A DNA stretch of 64,000 bases from Caldilineae bacterium (GTDB lineage Bacteria; Chloroflexota; Anaerolineae; JAAEKA01), in assembly GCA_020634555.1 (NCBI GenBank), contig JACKBK010000002.1, positions 168,015 to 232,014 on the forward strand, in the 5' to 3' direction. Made by a program: the position numbers and the translations under genes. The notes beneath the pieces are model-generated. The model saw only the letters and a program-made list of their open reading frames with translations. It made no database searches and was not told where the DNA came from. This document shows positions 42,679 to 51,675 of this stretch, piece after piece (position 1 is the stretch's first letter; every line of letters starts with the position of its first letter).

Positions 42679-42683
42679 CACAC

Positions 42684-43478
42684 ATGTCTGCAAGACCCCG
42701 CAGCGCGCTGGTGCGCTCCCCTGACCCCTCGTTTGTCGATGCACTGGGACAGCAAGAGGGCGCGCCTGCCATCAACTACGATCTCGCCCTGGCGCAGCAC
42801 CGGCTTTATGTGACTGCGCTGCAGACAGCCGGCCTGACCGTCACTGAGTTGCCGCCCGCAGCCGGTCTGCCCGACGCATGCTTTGTGCAGGATATGGCGC
42901 TGGTGTTGCCGGAGTTGACCTTGCTGGCCCGGCCTGCCATGCCGTCGCGCCAGAACGAGATCGCGGTTATCCGTCCCCATTTACCAGACGACCGGCCAGT
43001 GATGGCTGTTGAAGCGCCGGGAACCCTGGAGTGGGGCGACGTGCTGCGCATCGATGACACGCTGTACATCGGCCTGTCGAAGCGCACCAACGCGGCCGGC
43101 GTTGAGCAAGTACGCGCCGCCCTGACGCCACTGGGGATGCAAGTGGAGACGGTTCAGGTGCCGGCCGGTCTGCACCTGCTCAGCGGGCTGAGTTACCTCG
43201 GCCCCACGCCGAGTAGCCCAGAAAATCCCGGCGTCGTTCTCGCGTGGGAAACGTATCGCGATCTGCCACTGCTTGCCGAACTGGATGTCATCATCGTGCC
43301 GGAAACAGAAGCGCCGGCTGCCAACGTGTTGGCGTTGGGTGGGACGGTGGTCGTCCCTGCCGGCTTTCCTCACACCGCGGCCGCGATCTGGCATCGCGGC
43401 TTTCGCGTGTTATCAGTCTCCCTGAGCGAGTTCGCCAAGGCTGACGGGGGCGTGACCTGCCTCAGCCTTTTGATTTAA
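42684..43478 (+). CDS. Dimethylarginine dimethylaminohydrolase-like amidinotransferase
   Basis: 264 residues of the DDAH/guanidino-group-modifying family, which hydrolyses methylated arginines to citrulline. Motifs: GAPAINYDLALAQHRLYV, PDACFVQDMALVLP, GLSKRTNAAG, LHLLSGLSYLG with the catalytic His, and the C-terminal nucleophile Cys in GGVTCLSLLI. An AGGAG overlaps the stop of the preceding gene, 5 nt away. Confidence 0.9.
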   Translation: MSARPRSALVRSPDPSFVDALGQQEGAPAINYDLALAQHRLYVTALQTAGLTVTELPPAAGLPDACFVQDMALVLPELTLLARPAMPSRQNEIAVIRPHLPDDRPVMAVEAPGTLEWGDVLRIDDTLYIGLSKRTNAAGVEQVRAALTPLGMQVETVQVPAGLHLLSGLSYLGPTPSSPENPGVVLAWETYRDLPLLAELDVIIVPETEAPAANVLALGGTVVVPAGFPHTAAAIWHRGFRVLSVSLSEFAKADGGVTCLSLLI

Positions 43479-43501
43479 CAGCTATTCAAAACGGAGAACC
43501 C

Positions 43502-44131
43502 ATGCCACGGGATCCACTGATTGACCAAAGCCAGGCTGCGCGTCTGGCTTTTTTTGAGCAGAAACGCGACCTGTTTCAAGAGCTGGTGGCCCACGGCCAG
43601 TCTCCCAAGTCGCTTCTGATCACATGCAGCGACTCGCGCATCGTCGACGCCGGTTTGATGGGAACGCAACCTGGGGAGGTGTTTGTCGTGCGGACGGTGG
43701 GCGCTGTCGTGCCGCCCTATGGCACGGGGCATCGGGCGGTTGGCGCAGCGCTGGAGTTCGCGCTGGCCAAGCTGGCTGTCAGACATGTGATCGTCTGCGG
43801 CCACACCGACTGCGGCGCGGTCCAGGCGTTGGATGTGTCGCTGGACCAGCAGATGACGCCAAACCTGGCCACATGGCTGGAAATCCTGCGGCCGGCCAAG
43901 ACGTCAGTAGACGCCCGCCACTCCTTTGACGATCCGTATCTCCGCCATGTGGCCATCGTCGAGCAGGGTGTGCTGATGCAACTGCGCAACCTCGAAACGT
44001 ATCCTCTGGTGCAGCGCGCACTTGAACAACAAACCGTCCAGCTTCACGGCTGGGTGTACAGCCTGGAAACGGGACGGTTGAGCTATTACGATGCGGATGT
44101 CGGGCAGTTTGTGCCCGAGGACGCCGGTTAG
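43502..44131 (+). CDS. Beta-carbonic anhydrase
   Basis: 209 residues. Zinc ligands and catalytic dyad: Cys42 and Asp44 in TCSDSRI, His101 and Cys104 in CGHTDCGA. Interconverts CO2 and bicarbonate in the cytoplasm. GGAG lies before the ATG. Third gene of the operon. It converges with and overlaps the anti-sigma gene by 4 nt. Confidence 0.93.
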   Translation: MPRDPLIDQSQAARLAFFEQKRDLFQELVAHGQSPKSLLITCSDSRIVDAGLMGTQPGEVFVVRTVGAVVPPYGTGHRAVGAALEFALAKLAVRHVIVCGHTDCGAVQALDVSLDQQMTPNLATWLEILRPAKTSVDARHSFDDPYLRHVAIVEQGVLMQLRNLETYPLVQRALEQQTVQLHGWVYSLETGRLSYYDADVGQFVPEDAG

Positions 44132-44985
44132 CTCTGGTATTCTTCCCCGTAAATACTGCCGCCGATGGTGGGGGGCGTAGTTGGCTGGCTGCTGCCTGTG
44201 GCCGGTTCCTCGGTCACGAGCAGCGAGTCGTATTGTCCCATGGGCAGGGGCGCCGTGAACACCAGCTTGCCATAGCCCGCTGCGTTGGCGTTGAAGAGGC
44301 CAGCGCTGATTTCGATGTCGCCCTGTCCCAACCACACCTGATAGGCATGACCTGGTTGCAACACAGGCAGATTCTCCGCCAGCAGGAAGCCCTGCGGCTG
44401 ATCGGGACTGCAAACAAGGGCGCCGTAAGCATCTGTCGCAATGCCCGCAGGGCCTGCCGGCAGCCCGATGCGCAGATACGCGCCCTCGCCCACCTGCGTC
44501 AGCACGGCGACCTGCTGGCCGGCCTGGCTTTGCAGGGCGTCAACGGAGCTTTGCAGCGCGCCGATCTGGCTGATCAGATAGAGGTTCGCGGCCAGCAGAG
44601 TGACCACAGCGATGCCAGCCAGCACCGGCAACGGACGCAGCGAAAGGCCTGCCAACGCAGCCTGAATTCGATGCCACAGAGAGGGAGAGGTGTCCTCTGC
44701 CTTGGTCTGAACCGGGAGCGCGACGGACAAGGGAGCGTCACTACTGGGCGCCGTGGCGGCCAGCAAACTGGCCGACAGGCTGGCAGGCGGTTCGACGGGC
44801 GTCGCGCTGAACAGCAGCGTCTCAGCCAGCGCGTGATACTCCGCTGCTTCTGCCGCTGCTTCCGGGCATTCCGCCAGATGCGCTTCCACCAGCCCCGTCT
44901 CATCGGGGTCGGTTGCGCCCAGGCAGTATGCTCCAATCAACTCATGAATTTCAGTGCAGTCCGTCTTCTTTTCTTCGGGGGCCAT
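44128..44985 (-). CDS. RskA-family anti-sigma factor
   Basis: 285 residues from the ATG at 44985. The N-terminal domain (CTEIHELIGAYCLGATDPDE ... EAHLAECPEA) is an anti-sigma fold whose zinc motif H-x3-C-x2-C has Ala in place of the second Cys. A single membrane segment (LPVLAGIAVVTLLAANLYLI) near 140 is followed by an extracytoplasmic RskA domain (GHAYQVWLGQGD, GLFNANAAGYGKLVF). It should hold the ECF sigma factor encoded just upstream at the membrane. Confidence 0.9.
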   Translation of the reverse strand: MAPEEKKTDCTEIHELIGAYCLGATDPDETGLVEAHLAECPEAAAEAAEYHALAETLLFSATPVEPPASLSASLLAATAPSSDAPLSVALPVQTKAEDTSPSLWHRIQAALAGLSLRPLPVLAGIAVVTLLAANLYLISQIGALQSSVDALQSQAGQQVAVLTQVGEGAYLRIGLPAGPAGIATDAYGALVCSPDQPQGFLLAENLPVLQPGHAYQVWLGQGDIEISAGLFNANAAGYGKLVFTAPLPMGQYDSLLVTEEPATGSSQPTTPPTIGGSIYGEEYQS

Positions 44986-45105
44986 TATGGATTGCCTCGT
45001 GCCCACTGGGTTGTCGATTCGCCGCATCCATTGCGGTCATAGTAGCTGTTTACAAGCAGGCACACTTCTTCTAATGCCATTACGTAACGGGCGAACATTC
45101 TGGAT

Positions 45106-45699
45106 TTAGCCAGCGGCCGATTCCTCCTGCGATTGCATCCACAACGCACGAAGTTTTTGCAGGCCAGAACGTAGTCGCGTCTTGACAGTCCCCAGAGGCC
45201 ATTGCAGATACTCCGCCAACTCGCTGTGAGTCATGCCCTGGAAGAAAGCCAGCTCGATCACCAAAGCCTGCTCCTCCGGCAACGTGGTCATGAACTGGCG
45301 CAGCAGTTGCCCATCAAGCCAACGGTGGTCGCCGACTCGCTCCGGCGCGCTGGCGTGTTCAGCCAGGCTGTCCAGAAAGGGACCCGACGCGGACGAGTGG
45401 CGCTGTTCGCGGCGCAGCCGGTCGATGGCTGCATAGCGCGCGATGGTCAGCAGCCAACTGCTGAGCTGGCCTCGTGATGGATCCCATTGCTCGGCCTTGT
45501 GCCAGACCTTCAGGAAGGTATCCTGGGCAGCTTCTTCGGCCAGTTGCGAGTCGCGCAGGACACGCAACACAAGTCCATAGACCTGACTGCCGAAGCGTTG
45601 GTAAAGCTCCATCAAGGCAGTCTGATCTTGATTAGTGATCCGCAACATCAGCGCGGCATCAGCCGCGTCTGGATTTGCCTGAGTGTCTGGCACAGCCAT
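45106..45699 (-). CDS. ECF sigma factor (SigK-like)
   Basis: 197 residues. Region 2: YQRFGSQVYGLVLRVLRDSQLAEEAAQDTFLKVWHKA; WLLTIARYAAIDRLRRE; region 4: LPEEQALVIELAFFQGMTHSELAEYL with WPLGTVKTRLRSGLQKL. The ATG at 45699 is preferred over an in-frame TTG two codons upstream. The gene is 120 nt upstream of its likely anti-sigma gene, as in sigK-rskA systems. It is divergent from the cytochrome c gene. Confidence 0.92.
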   Translation of the reverse strand: MAVPDTQANPDAADAALMLRITNQDQTALMELYQRFGSQVYGLVLRVLRDSQLAEEAAQDTFLKVWHKAEQWDPSRGQLSSWLLTIARYAAIDRLRREQRHSSASGPFLDSLAEHASAPERVGDHRWLDGQLLRQFMTTLPEEQALVIELAFFQGMTHSELAEYLQWPLGTVKTRLRSGLQKLRALWMQSQEESAAG

Positions 45700-45841
45700 G
45701 GGCAAAGTTTAGCACAGAACATCTACGAAACCAAAGTCAAACAGCGTCACGCCCAATCCAATCGCACCGACAGCGACGTATACAGTAAAAGCAATGCTAA
45801 CAGACCCTGCCTGAAAAACGTACCAAACCAAGGAGGAGTTC

Positions 45842-46579
45842 ATGAGAAACCTGTTCAAGCATATCCCGCCAGCGCGGCGCCGGCGGGCCGTTTCGATGCC
45901 GGCCATCATCAGCATGATTGTCCTGGTGTTGATCGTTGCAGCCTGCGGCGGATCCGGAGCTGAGCCGACCGCCGCGCCTGCCAATGCCCCCGCCGCGGCC
46001 ACACCCGCTGACACGCCTACCACTGCGCCGCCGACCGCGACTCCTGTACCACCGACGGCAACACCCGTGCCGCCAACCGCTACTGCGGAACCTGCTCCGA
46101 CGGACACACCAATGCCGCCAACAGCCACCGCAACGCCCGTGCCGCCGACGGCGACTGCAACCTCTGTACCCCCAACTGCCACCGCCGAGCCTGAACCGAC
46201 CGAGGAGCCGGAACCTACTGAAGAGCCTGAGCCCACCGAGGCGCCGCTGCCGACGCCCACCGTCGATAACAGCGCCTTGATCACTGAAGGGCGTTCTGTG
46301 TTCGAGGCCAACGCGTGTGCAAGCTGCCACGGTGAACCGGGCGCTGAGGGCATCGTCAGCCCGAATCTGGCTGGCATCGCGACCCGGGCAGCCAACCGCG
46401 TACCTGGTCTCTCAGCGGAAGCATACATCCGCCAGTCGATCCAGGATCCCAACGCGTTTATCGTGCCAGAGTGCCCGACCGGTCCGTGCCCGCGCGATAC
46501 AATGCCTCAGACCTTCGGATCGACACTCAGCGCCGAACAACTTACCGCTCTGGTGACGTACCTGCTGTCGCTGAACTAG
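45842..46579 (+). CDS. Lipoprotein c-type cytochrome with Pro/Thr-rich linker
   Basis: 245 residues. Lipoprotein signal (IISMIVLVLIVAACGG, lipidated Cys at about 37), then about 100 residues of low-complexity PTATPVPPTAT / EPTEEPEPTEE linker, then a class I cytochrome c: haem motif CASCH near 160 and a distal Met in DTMPQTFG near 222. Anchored outside the membrane; electron carrier. A strong AAGGAGGAG precedes the ATG. Divergent from the ECF sigma gene and possibly its target. Confidence 0.92.
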   Translation: MRNLFKHIPPARRRRAVSMPAIISMIVLVLIVAACGGSGAEPTAAPANAPAAATPADTPTTAPPTATPVPPTATPVPPTATAEPAPTDTPMPPTATATPVPPTATATSVPPTATAEPEPTEEPEPTEEPEPTEAPLPTPTVDNSALITEGRSVFEANACASCHGEPGAEGIVSPNLAGIATRAANRVPGLSAEAYIRQSIQDPNAFIVPECPTGPCPRDTMPQTFGSTLSAEQLTALVTYLLSLN

Positions 46580-46608
46580 CGTGACTACCCGGCCTGCGCC
46601 GTTGGAGA

Positions 46609-46694
46609 GACATCGGAAGTCGCCGTACAACTTCAAAGGGTGCAACATCCGGCCCGGGGTCGTTTCATCTCTGGACACGGCAACTTCCGATGTC
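46609..46694. repeat. GACATCGGAAGT palindromic element
   Basis: 12-bp perfect inverted repeat 46609-46620 (GACATCGGAAGT) / 46683-46694, same family as 5901-6032 and 41130-41270. Confidence 0.8.
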
Positions 46695-46737
46695 TTGCCA
46701 CGTTTGGACGGCCAGCGCCGAACGCCCGCCGACTCTC

Positions 46738-46779
46738 AAAACGCGGTGGCCTGGCAATTGTGCCAGGCCACCGCGTTTT
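46738..46779. terminator. Bidirectional terminator after cytochrome c gene
   Basis: 16-bp perfect stem ACGCGGTGGCCTGGCA (46741-46756) with its complement 46761-46776 around ATTG, flanked by AAA and TTT. Confidence 0.85.
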
Positions 46780-46789
46780 CATTGAGGGC

Positions 46790-46818
46790 TTGACAAACCG
46801 TCGGGAGCGCGGTACAAT
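46790..46818 (+). promoter_or_regulatory. Promoter of ROK regulator gene
   Basis: TTGACA (46790-46795), 17-nt spacer, TACAAT (46813-46818). The ATG at 46878 follows after about 60 nt; the earlier frame start at 46818 lies in the -10 box and is not used. Confidence 0.8.
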
Positions 46819-46877
46819 TGCTTTGTAAGATCAATATACTAACCGTCACCGCACAACTACATCAAAGGCAGGTTACA

Positions 46878-48080
46878 ATGATCCCCCGAAGCAAGAAACT
46901 CACCCGCGACGAAGCAAAGAGCCACAACCAGCGCCTGGTGCTCCGGCTCATCTACCAGCACGGCGAGTTTAGCCGCGCAGACATTGCCCGGGCCAGCGGA
47001 CTGACCCGTACCACCGCCTCAGCCGTGGTCAGCGAACTGATGGAGCAGGGGCTGGTGCAGGAGATCGGCCAGGGACCGTCGGCCGGCGGCAAACCGCCAA
47101 CCTTGTTGCAGGTTCGGCCTGACGCGCGCCATTTGATCGGCGTCGATCTGGCCGGGACCACGCTGGAAGGGGCGGTCTTCGACCTGCGCGGCAGGGCTGT
47201 CCACCGCGCCAGCGTAGAGTTTGACCTTAATCGCAACCAGGACGCGCTGGAACAGGTGCTGGACCTGCTGGACCGGTTGGTGGTCGAGGCCAGCCAGCCG
47301 TTGCTGGGTATCGGCATCGGCCTGCCGGGCCTGATCAACAGCCAGCTTGGGGTTGTCTATCATGCCTTGAGCCTGGGCTGGCCGCAGCTTGCTCTGGGCG
47401 ACATCCTGCGCCAGCGCTACCAGGTGCCGGTGTACCTCGTCAACGACAGCCAGGGCGCGGCGCTGGCCGAATACACCTTTGCGCGCGAAGAAAACATCCA
47501 CGACATGGCCGTGATTCTGGTGGCTCAAGGGGTCAGTGCCGGCATCATCCTCAACGGCCAGCTTTACCGCGGCCGTCTGCACTCCGGGGCCAGTGAGATC
47601 GGCCACCTGCGGGTGATGGAAGAGGGATTTCCTTGTGTCTGCGGCCACGAGGGATGTCTGGAGACGATAGTCGGCGAGCGGGCTGTCCTGCAAGGGGCGC
47701 GCACGATCTACGCCAGGCGACCCGATTCCGCATTGGGGCGGCTCGTGCGGCGCTCGGAAGAGATCACCATGGCGACCGTGGCAGAAGCATACCGGCAGGG
47801 CGACCCACCGGTGATGGCACTGGGCGCTGAGATGTCCTATTATCTGGGCATCGCGGCAGCTAACCTGCACGCCGTTCTCAATGTGCCGCGGATCGTGTTG
47901 GCCGGCGGGGTGGCTGGGTTTGGCGACTCCTTTGCCGCGGCGGTGGAGGCGCAGATCCGCGAGAGAACACTGCCCTGGCTGGCTGACCGGGTGAAGGTGC
48001 GTCCCAGCACATTGGACGACGACACAGTCGAGCTGGGTGCAGCCGCAGTGCTGCTGGCCAACGAGTTGGGCGTCGTTTAA
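46878..48080 (+). CDS. ROK-family transcriptional regulator
   Basis: 400 residues. N-terminal winged HTH (LIYQHGEFSRADIARASGLTRTTASAVVSEL) followed by a ROK sugar-kinase-like domain: GVDLAGTTLEGAVFDL, GIGIGLPGLINSQ, SGASEIGHLRV and the zinc-binding CVCGHEGCLETIVG. NagC/XylR/Mlc-type regulators respond to sugars or sugar phosphates. The alpha-glucan locus at 51.8-59.5 kb is a possible target but not adjacent. The HAD phosphatase follows on the same strand. Confidence 0.9.
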   Translation: MIPRSKKLTRDEAKSHNQRLVLRLIYQHGEFSRADIARASGLTRTTASAVVSELMEQGLVQEIGQGPSAGGKPPTLLQVRPDARHLIGVDLAGTTLEGAVFDLRGRAVHRASVEFDLNRNQDALEQVLDLLDRLVVEASQPLLGIGIGLPGLINSQLGVVYHALSLGWPQLALGDILRQRYQVPVYLVNDSQGAALAEYTFAREENIHDMAVILVAQGVSAGIILNGQLYRGRLHSGASEIGHLRVMEEGFPCVCGHEGCLETIVGERAVLQGARTIYARRPDSALGRLVRRSEEITMATVAEAYRQGDPPVMALGAEMSYYLGIAAANLHAVLNVPRIVLAGGVAGFGDSFAAAVEAQIRERTLPWLADRVKVRPSTLDDDTVELGAAAVLLANELGVV

Positions 48081-48117
48081 ACCTGCAACCATCCGCTTTG
48101 GATACACCTGAAAGAAC

Positions 48118-48906
48118 ATGGCGATTAAATTGTCCAAGAAATCTTCCGAAAGAAAAAACTACCTGATTGATATGGACGGTGTGCTGGTTCATGGACGAAC
48201 GCCGATTCCAGGCGCGGATAAGTTTATCGAGCGGCTGCAATCGGCTAACGTGAACTACCTGGTGTTGACCAACAATCCGTTGTACACACCAGGAGATCTG
48301 GCCTATCGATTGAACCTGGCCGGACTGAATATACCGTCCGAACGCATTTTCACGTCGGCCATGGCCACTGCGCGCTTTCTGATGGCGCAAAAGCCTGGCG
48401 CGACGGCTTTTGTAATCGGCGAAAGCGGGCTAACGTCGGTACTGCATGCCAGCGGCTTTGTCATCACTGACGTGGATCCGGACTACGTGGTACTGGGCGA
48501 GACGCACAGCTACAACCTGGAGCACATCACGCGCGCGATTCGGCTGGTCGCGGCCGGCGCACATTTCTTCGCCACCAATCCTGACCCGTCCGGGCCGGGC
48601 GAGGGCGGTCTCGTGCCGGCTTGCGGCGCGATGGCTGCGTTGATCGAAAAGGCCACCGGTGTCAGCCCCTTTTTCGTCGGCAAACCCAACCCCCTGATGA
48701 TGCGGATGGCGCTCAACTATCTGGATGTACACTCCGAGGACACGATCATGGTCGGCGACCGCATGGACACCGACATCGTCGGCGGCGTGCAAGCCGGCCT
48801 GGAAACGATCCTCGTGCTCAGCGGTGTGACCAGGCGCGAGGACGTTCGCCGCTTCCCCTATCAGCCGTCACTGATCGTGGAATCTGTGGCTGAAATTGAG
48901 CCGTAG
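48118..48906 (+). CDS. HAD-superfamily phosphatase (NagD-like)
   Basis: 262 residues. HAD motif I YLIDMDGVLVHG near residue 16, motif II LVLTNNP, motif III Lys in FVGKPNPLMM, motif IV VGDRMDTDIVGG. The IIA-type cap between motifs places it with NagD/PGP-like sugar-phosphate or nucleotide phosphatases. Follows the ROK gene by 37 nt and may share its transcript. The last 46 nt overlap the convergent 7TM-GAF gene. Confidence 0.88.
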   Translation: MAIKLSKKSSERKNYLIDMDGVLVHGRTPIPGADKFIERLQSANVNYLVLTNNPLYTPGDLAYRLNLAGLNIPSERIFTSAMATARFLMAQKPGATAFVIGESGLTSVLHASGFVITDVDPDYVVLGETHSYNLEHITRAIRLVAAGAHFFATNPDPSGPGEGGLVPACGAMAALIEKATGVSPFFVGKPNPLMMRMALNYLDVHSEDTIMVGDRMDTDIVGGVQAGLETILVLSGVTRREDVRRFPYQPSLIVESVAEIEP

Positions 48907-50873
48907 CGCCGGACGTTCTGGCGGAGCGTGGCCGACGGCGGCGAAACTATCCCGCTGTCGCCGCCGTTTTCCGATTCCAGCTCGATGATCTTCTGGGCAA
49001 CCTGTTCGATGGCGACTCGCTGCTTGCGGTAGAGGTCCGACTCGCTCATGGCCAGCCGGTTGGCGATTTCGCGCACCGGTTTGCCCTGAATGAACTTCAG
49101 CTCGAGGATGTTGTACAGCAGCCACTCCGAGGCGGTCATCTGGCGCTGGCCTTCGGGGCGCATGTCCTCAATGGCGTGTGCCAGCACGGAACGCAGGCCC
49201 TTGGTGGTGTTCCCGCCTTCCTGCTCGATGGCGCGGTTGACGACCTGCAATCTCAGCAGCGGGCTGTCGGTGAGCTTCGGTCCGCCCCAATAGTGGCTCA
49301 ACGCGTCCTTGACCCACTTGCTGAACTCCGGCTGGTAGATGATGGAATCGGACTCGGCTGGCTGATCCAGAGGCGACGTGCCAACATAGGGAACGACGCT
49401 ACGCCAGCGCTGCACACGCTCGATGTCGGGCATGATCTCCATGACTGCCATGAAGACTCCCTGTTGCAGCAAGCGATCCTCCAGCGCGGTCTCGGCGCGC
49501 TGCACCAACTCGGCGACAACCGGTTGCTCGCTTTCATCCGGGCCTTCTTCGCCGGGGCGGCCGACAACGCCCAACAATCCCAGGGCGTTTTCCCTGCCTC
49601 GCGTGCGCAACGGCCAGGCCCAGTAGCCGTTGTAACGAACGCTCACCGGCCCATCCTCATCCTCGCCTACCTCGGTAGCTTTCAACAATATCGGCCGCCA
49701 GTCGTGCTGCCGCAGCTTGTTGATCATCTCGTTGGGGCCAGCGGCGGCTTCGACAAGAATCTCCGTTCCGGCGACCACAGCCACAAATCCGCCCGGTACA
49801 CGCAGATAATCGCAAAGAGCAACAAGGGCATTCTCCAGATACTGGCGCAAGTCACTGGAGGTCAGCAGCCGGCGATCCAGCTCGCGGATCGCCATCAACT
49901 CCTGTTGATCGCTGCTGTAGATCAGCTTATCAACGGTCGGCTTGGCAAGCTCGATGAGCAACTGTAAGAGTACAATCATCGCCACCACTGTCAGCAGCAC
50001 AAAGGATTCGCGCGGCAGCCCAAGGATGCTCTCCACCTTGGGAACGGTCAGCAATGCGCCGACGACCAGAATACCCAGCAGCGGGCCGCGAATCAGGAAT
50101 ACCACCAGGCTGCGTTTGACCACCCGGTCGGGGCTGAGGACGCCGTAGTAGGCAATGCTGTAGGTCATGACAACCAGCATCACCGCCACGCCGATGTTAC
50201 CGATCAGCGTCAGCAGGGAGACGAACGCGCGCGATGGATCGACCGTGAACCCGGAGAGGATCAGGTAGGGAAAGACGCCCAGGCCGGGCGCCAGAAAAGC
50301 GACGATCAGGTAGGTGACGCGGCGGCGCGAGGCGGGGGTGAGACAACGCTGCCGCACGCGGTAGGTGTTATACAGGCCGTAGCCGGAAGCGATGAAGAAG
50401 TAGACAACGAAGACGGGAAACAGCGGTCCCGGATCGAGGTAGTAGAGATTCTCGCCGCCGCTGCCGCCCTGTACGATGAGGTTGGTGAACAACGCCAGCA
50501 GGCTGATGACTACGCTGAAACCGTAGCTCAGGTTGACCAGGCGTGTACGGCGGCGCGAGATCGAATTGGTCGTTTGCAGCAGGGCATCGGAGAGGTCGAA
50601 ATAAGCGGCGGGAACAAAGGGTATGCCCAGCCATTGGAGGCGCAACCACAGCTCGGTCTGCTCCGGGTCGGCCAGGTAAAGGAGCACGTCACCGGTGTAG
50701 ACGATCAGCACACACGCCAGCAGTGCGGCAAAAGCCCGTCCTACCCGGCTGCCCACGTTGTAGGCAAACACATATGCCAGCAGCGAGAACGCGACGATCG
50801 CGACTGCTGACGACAGTATCAGGTTAGCCAGGTCGAGAATGGCTGACCACGGGGGAAGCTCAATGCCGAACAT
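48861..50873 (-). CDS. 7TM sensor protein with GAF-like domain and HTH-like C-terminus
   Basis: 670 residues. Residues 1-310 contain about eight membrane segments of the kinase-associated 7TM type (e.g. LILSSAVAIVAFSLLAYVF). A GAF-like region spans about 330-470 (LDRRLLTSSDLRQYLENALVALCDYLRVPGGFVAVVAG). The rest is helical and includes REIANRLAMSESDLYRKQR, a likely helix-turn-helix. There is no His box or ATPase domain, so it is not a kinase itself; it could be a membrane-bound one-component regulator. The 3' end overlaps the HAD gene by 46 nt. Confidence 0.75.
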   Translation of the reverse strand: MFGIELPPWSAILDLANLILSSAVAIVAFSLLAYVFAYNVGSRVGRAFAALLACVLIVYTGDVLLYLADPEQTELWLRLQWLGIPFVPAAYFDLSDALLQTTNSISRRRTRLVNLSYGFSVVISLLALFTNLIVQGGSGGENLYYLDPGPLFPVFVVYFFIASGYGLYNTYRVRQRCLTPASRRRVTYLIVAFLAPGLGVFPYLILSGFTVDPSRAFVSLLTLIGNIGVAVMLVVMTYSIAYYGVLSPDRVVKRSLVVFLIRGPLLGILVVGALLTVPKVESILGLPRESFVLLTVVAMIVLLQLLIELAKPTVDKLIYSSDQQELMAIRELDRRLLTSSDLRQYLENALVALCDYLRVPGGFVAVVAGTEILVEAAAGPNEMINKLRQHDWRPILLKATEVGEDEDGPVSVRYNGYWAWPLRTRGRENALGLLGVVGRPGEEGPDESEQPVVAELVQRAETALEDRLLQQGVFMAVMEIMPDIERVQRWRSVVPYVGTSPLDQPAESDSIIYQPEFSKWVKDALSHYWGGPKLTDSPLLRLQVVNRAIEQEGGNTTKGLRSVLAHAIEDMRPEGQRQMTASEWLLYNILELKFIQGKPVREIANRLAMSESDLYRKQRVAIEQVAQKIIELESENGGDSGIVSPPSATLRQNVRRYGSISATDSTISDG

Positions 50874-50881
50874 GGTTCATG

Positions 50882-51080
50882 AGGGAGGTGGGAAGGGAAA
50901 CACGGTGACAGAAGTAGACATGGACACAAGGAAACGGGGGAAAGAAGGGAAAGGAGGGAAACAAGGTGACATGATGCTTCATCACCGCTCAGGCGAACCT
51001 GTCTACTTGCCTACTTGCCTACCAGTGTACTTGTTTCCCTGTATACCTGTCTACTCCGCTATCTGCCATCCGCTATCCAC
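50882..51080. repeat. GGGAAAC / GTCTACTTGCC word hairpin
   Basis: Left half (50882-50970) has purine words (GGAAACGGGGGAAAG, AGTAGACATGG); right half (50999-51080) has complementary words (CTACTTGCCTACTTGCC, TTGTTTCCCTG, CCTGTCTAC). Fills the 210-nt gap between the 7TM-GAF gene and the GNAT gene. Confidence 0.65.
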
Positions 51081-51083
51081 CTC

Positions 51084-51620
51084 TCAACGCAACTCGCGCC
51101 CGAAGAACAGGGCCACGCTGCCCGTCCTGTAATAGCGATCGTGGAAGCCGCAGAAGGCGAAGCCATGGCGCTGGAAAAAGCGCACGGAGGGATCGTTCTG
51201 GGTGGGCACGGGCGCCATCAGGCGGTGCAACTGGTGATCGCTGCTCCACTGGATCGCGGCCCGCAGCAGCGCGCTGCCGATGCCCTGCCGCCGCCGCCGC
51301 CGGTCGATCACCAGATGCCAGATCCAACCGGTCTGCATATCAGGCTCCGGTCCGATGTCCACGTAGCCAACCACGCCGTCGCCTGCCCAGTCTTCAGCGA
51401 CCATGATGCAGTAGCCGCGCTGCCAGTGCAGCAAGAGAGCGTCGTCTGGCGATGGGTAGTCGAGACGCAGCTCGCGCGGCAGCGTAGCCGACCGTAAGTG
51501 CGCGGCCACCTGGTCGCGGCTTTCCCGCAGGTCAAGCTGCCAGACCCGTCGAGTCTCCGAGGAAGCGTCCAGTTGCAGGCAGTGTTCGATGTCGTTGGGC
51601 GTGGCGAAACGTATCTGCAT
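51084..51620 (-). CDS. GNAT family N-acetyltransferase
   Basis: 178 residues from the ATG at 51620 (MQIRFATPNDIEHCLQL). GNAT core: VVGYVDIGPEPDM, WHLVIDRRRRRQGIGSALLRAAI with the acetyl-CoA loop R-R-Q-G-I-G, and VRFFQRHGFAFCGFHDRYY. Substrate unknown. A frame extension up to 51785 runs through the two hairpins at 51676-51783 and yields repeat-derived peptide only. No ribosome site is seen, so initiation may be leaderless or coupled. Confidence 0.85.
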   Translation of the reverse strand: MQIRFATPNDIEHCLQLDASSETRRVWQLDLRESRDQVAAHLRSATLPRELRLDYPSPDDALLLHWQRGYCIMVAEDWAGDGVVGYVDIGPEPDMQTGWIWHLVIDRRRRRQGIGSALLRAAIQWSSDHQLHRLMAPVPTQNDPSVRFFQRHGFAFCGFHDRYYRTGSVALFFGRELR

Positions 51621-51675
51621 AGTAGAGTGAATTTTAACACCGGCGGACATGAATTGGCAATTGGCAACGGGACGC

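Noticed and set aside
47019..48137. 372-codon minus-strand frame opposite the ROK gene
   Set aside because: Antisense shadow; low-complexity composition and no ribosome site.
50882..51080. Possible CRISPR-like array
   Set aside because: Words are short, of variable length and self-complementary across the middle; no regular repeat-spacer order and no cas genes.
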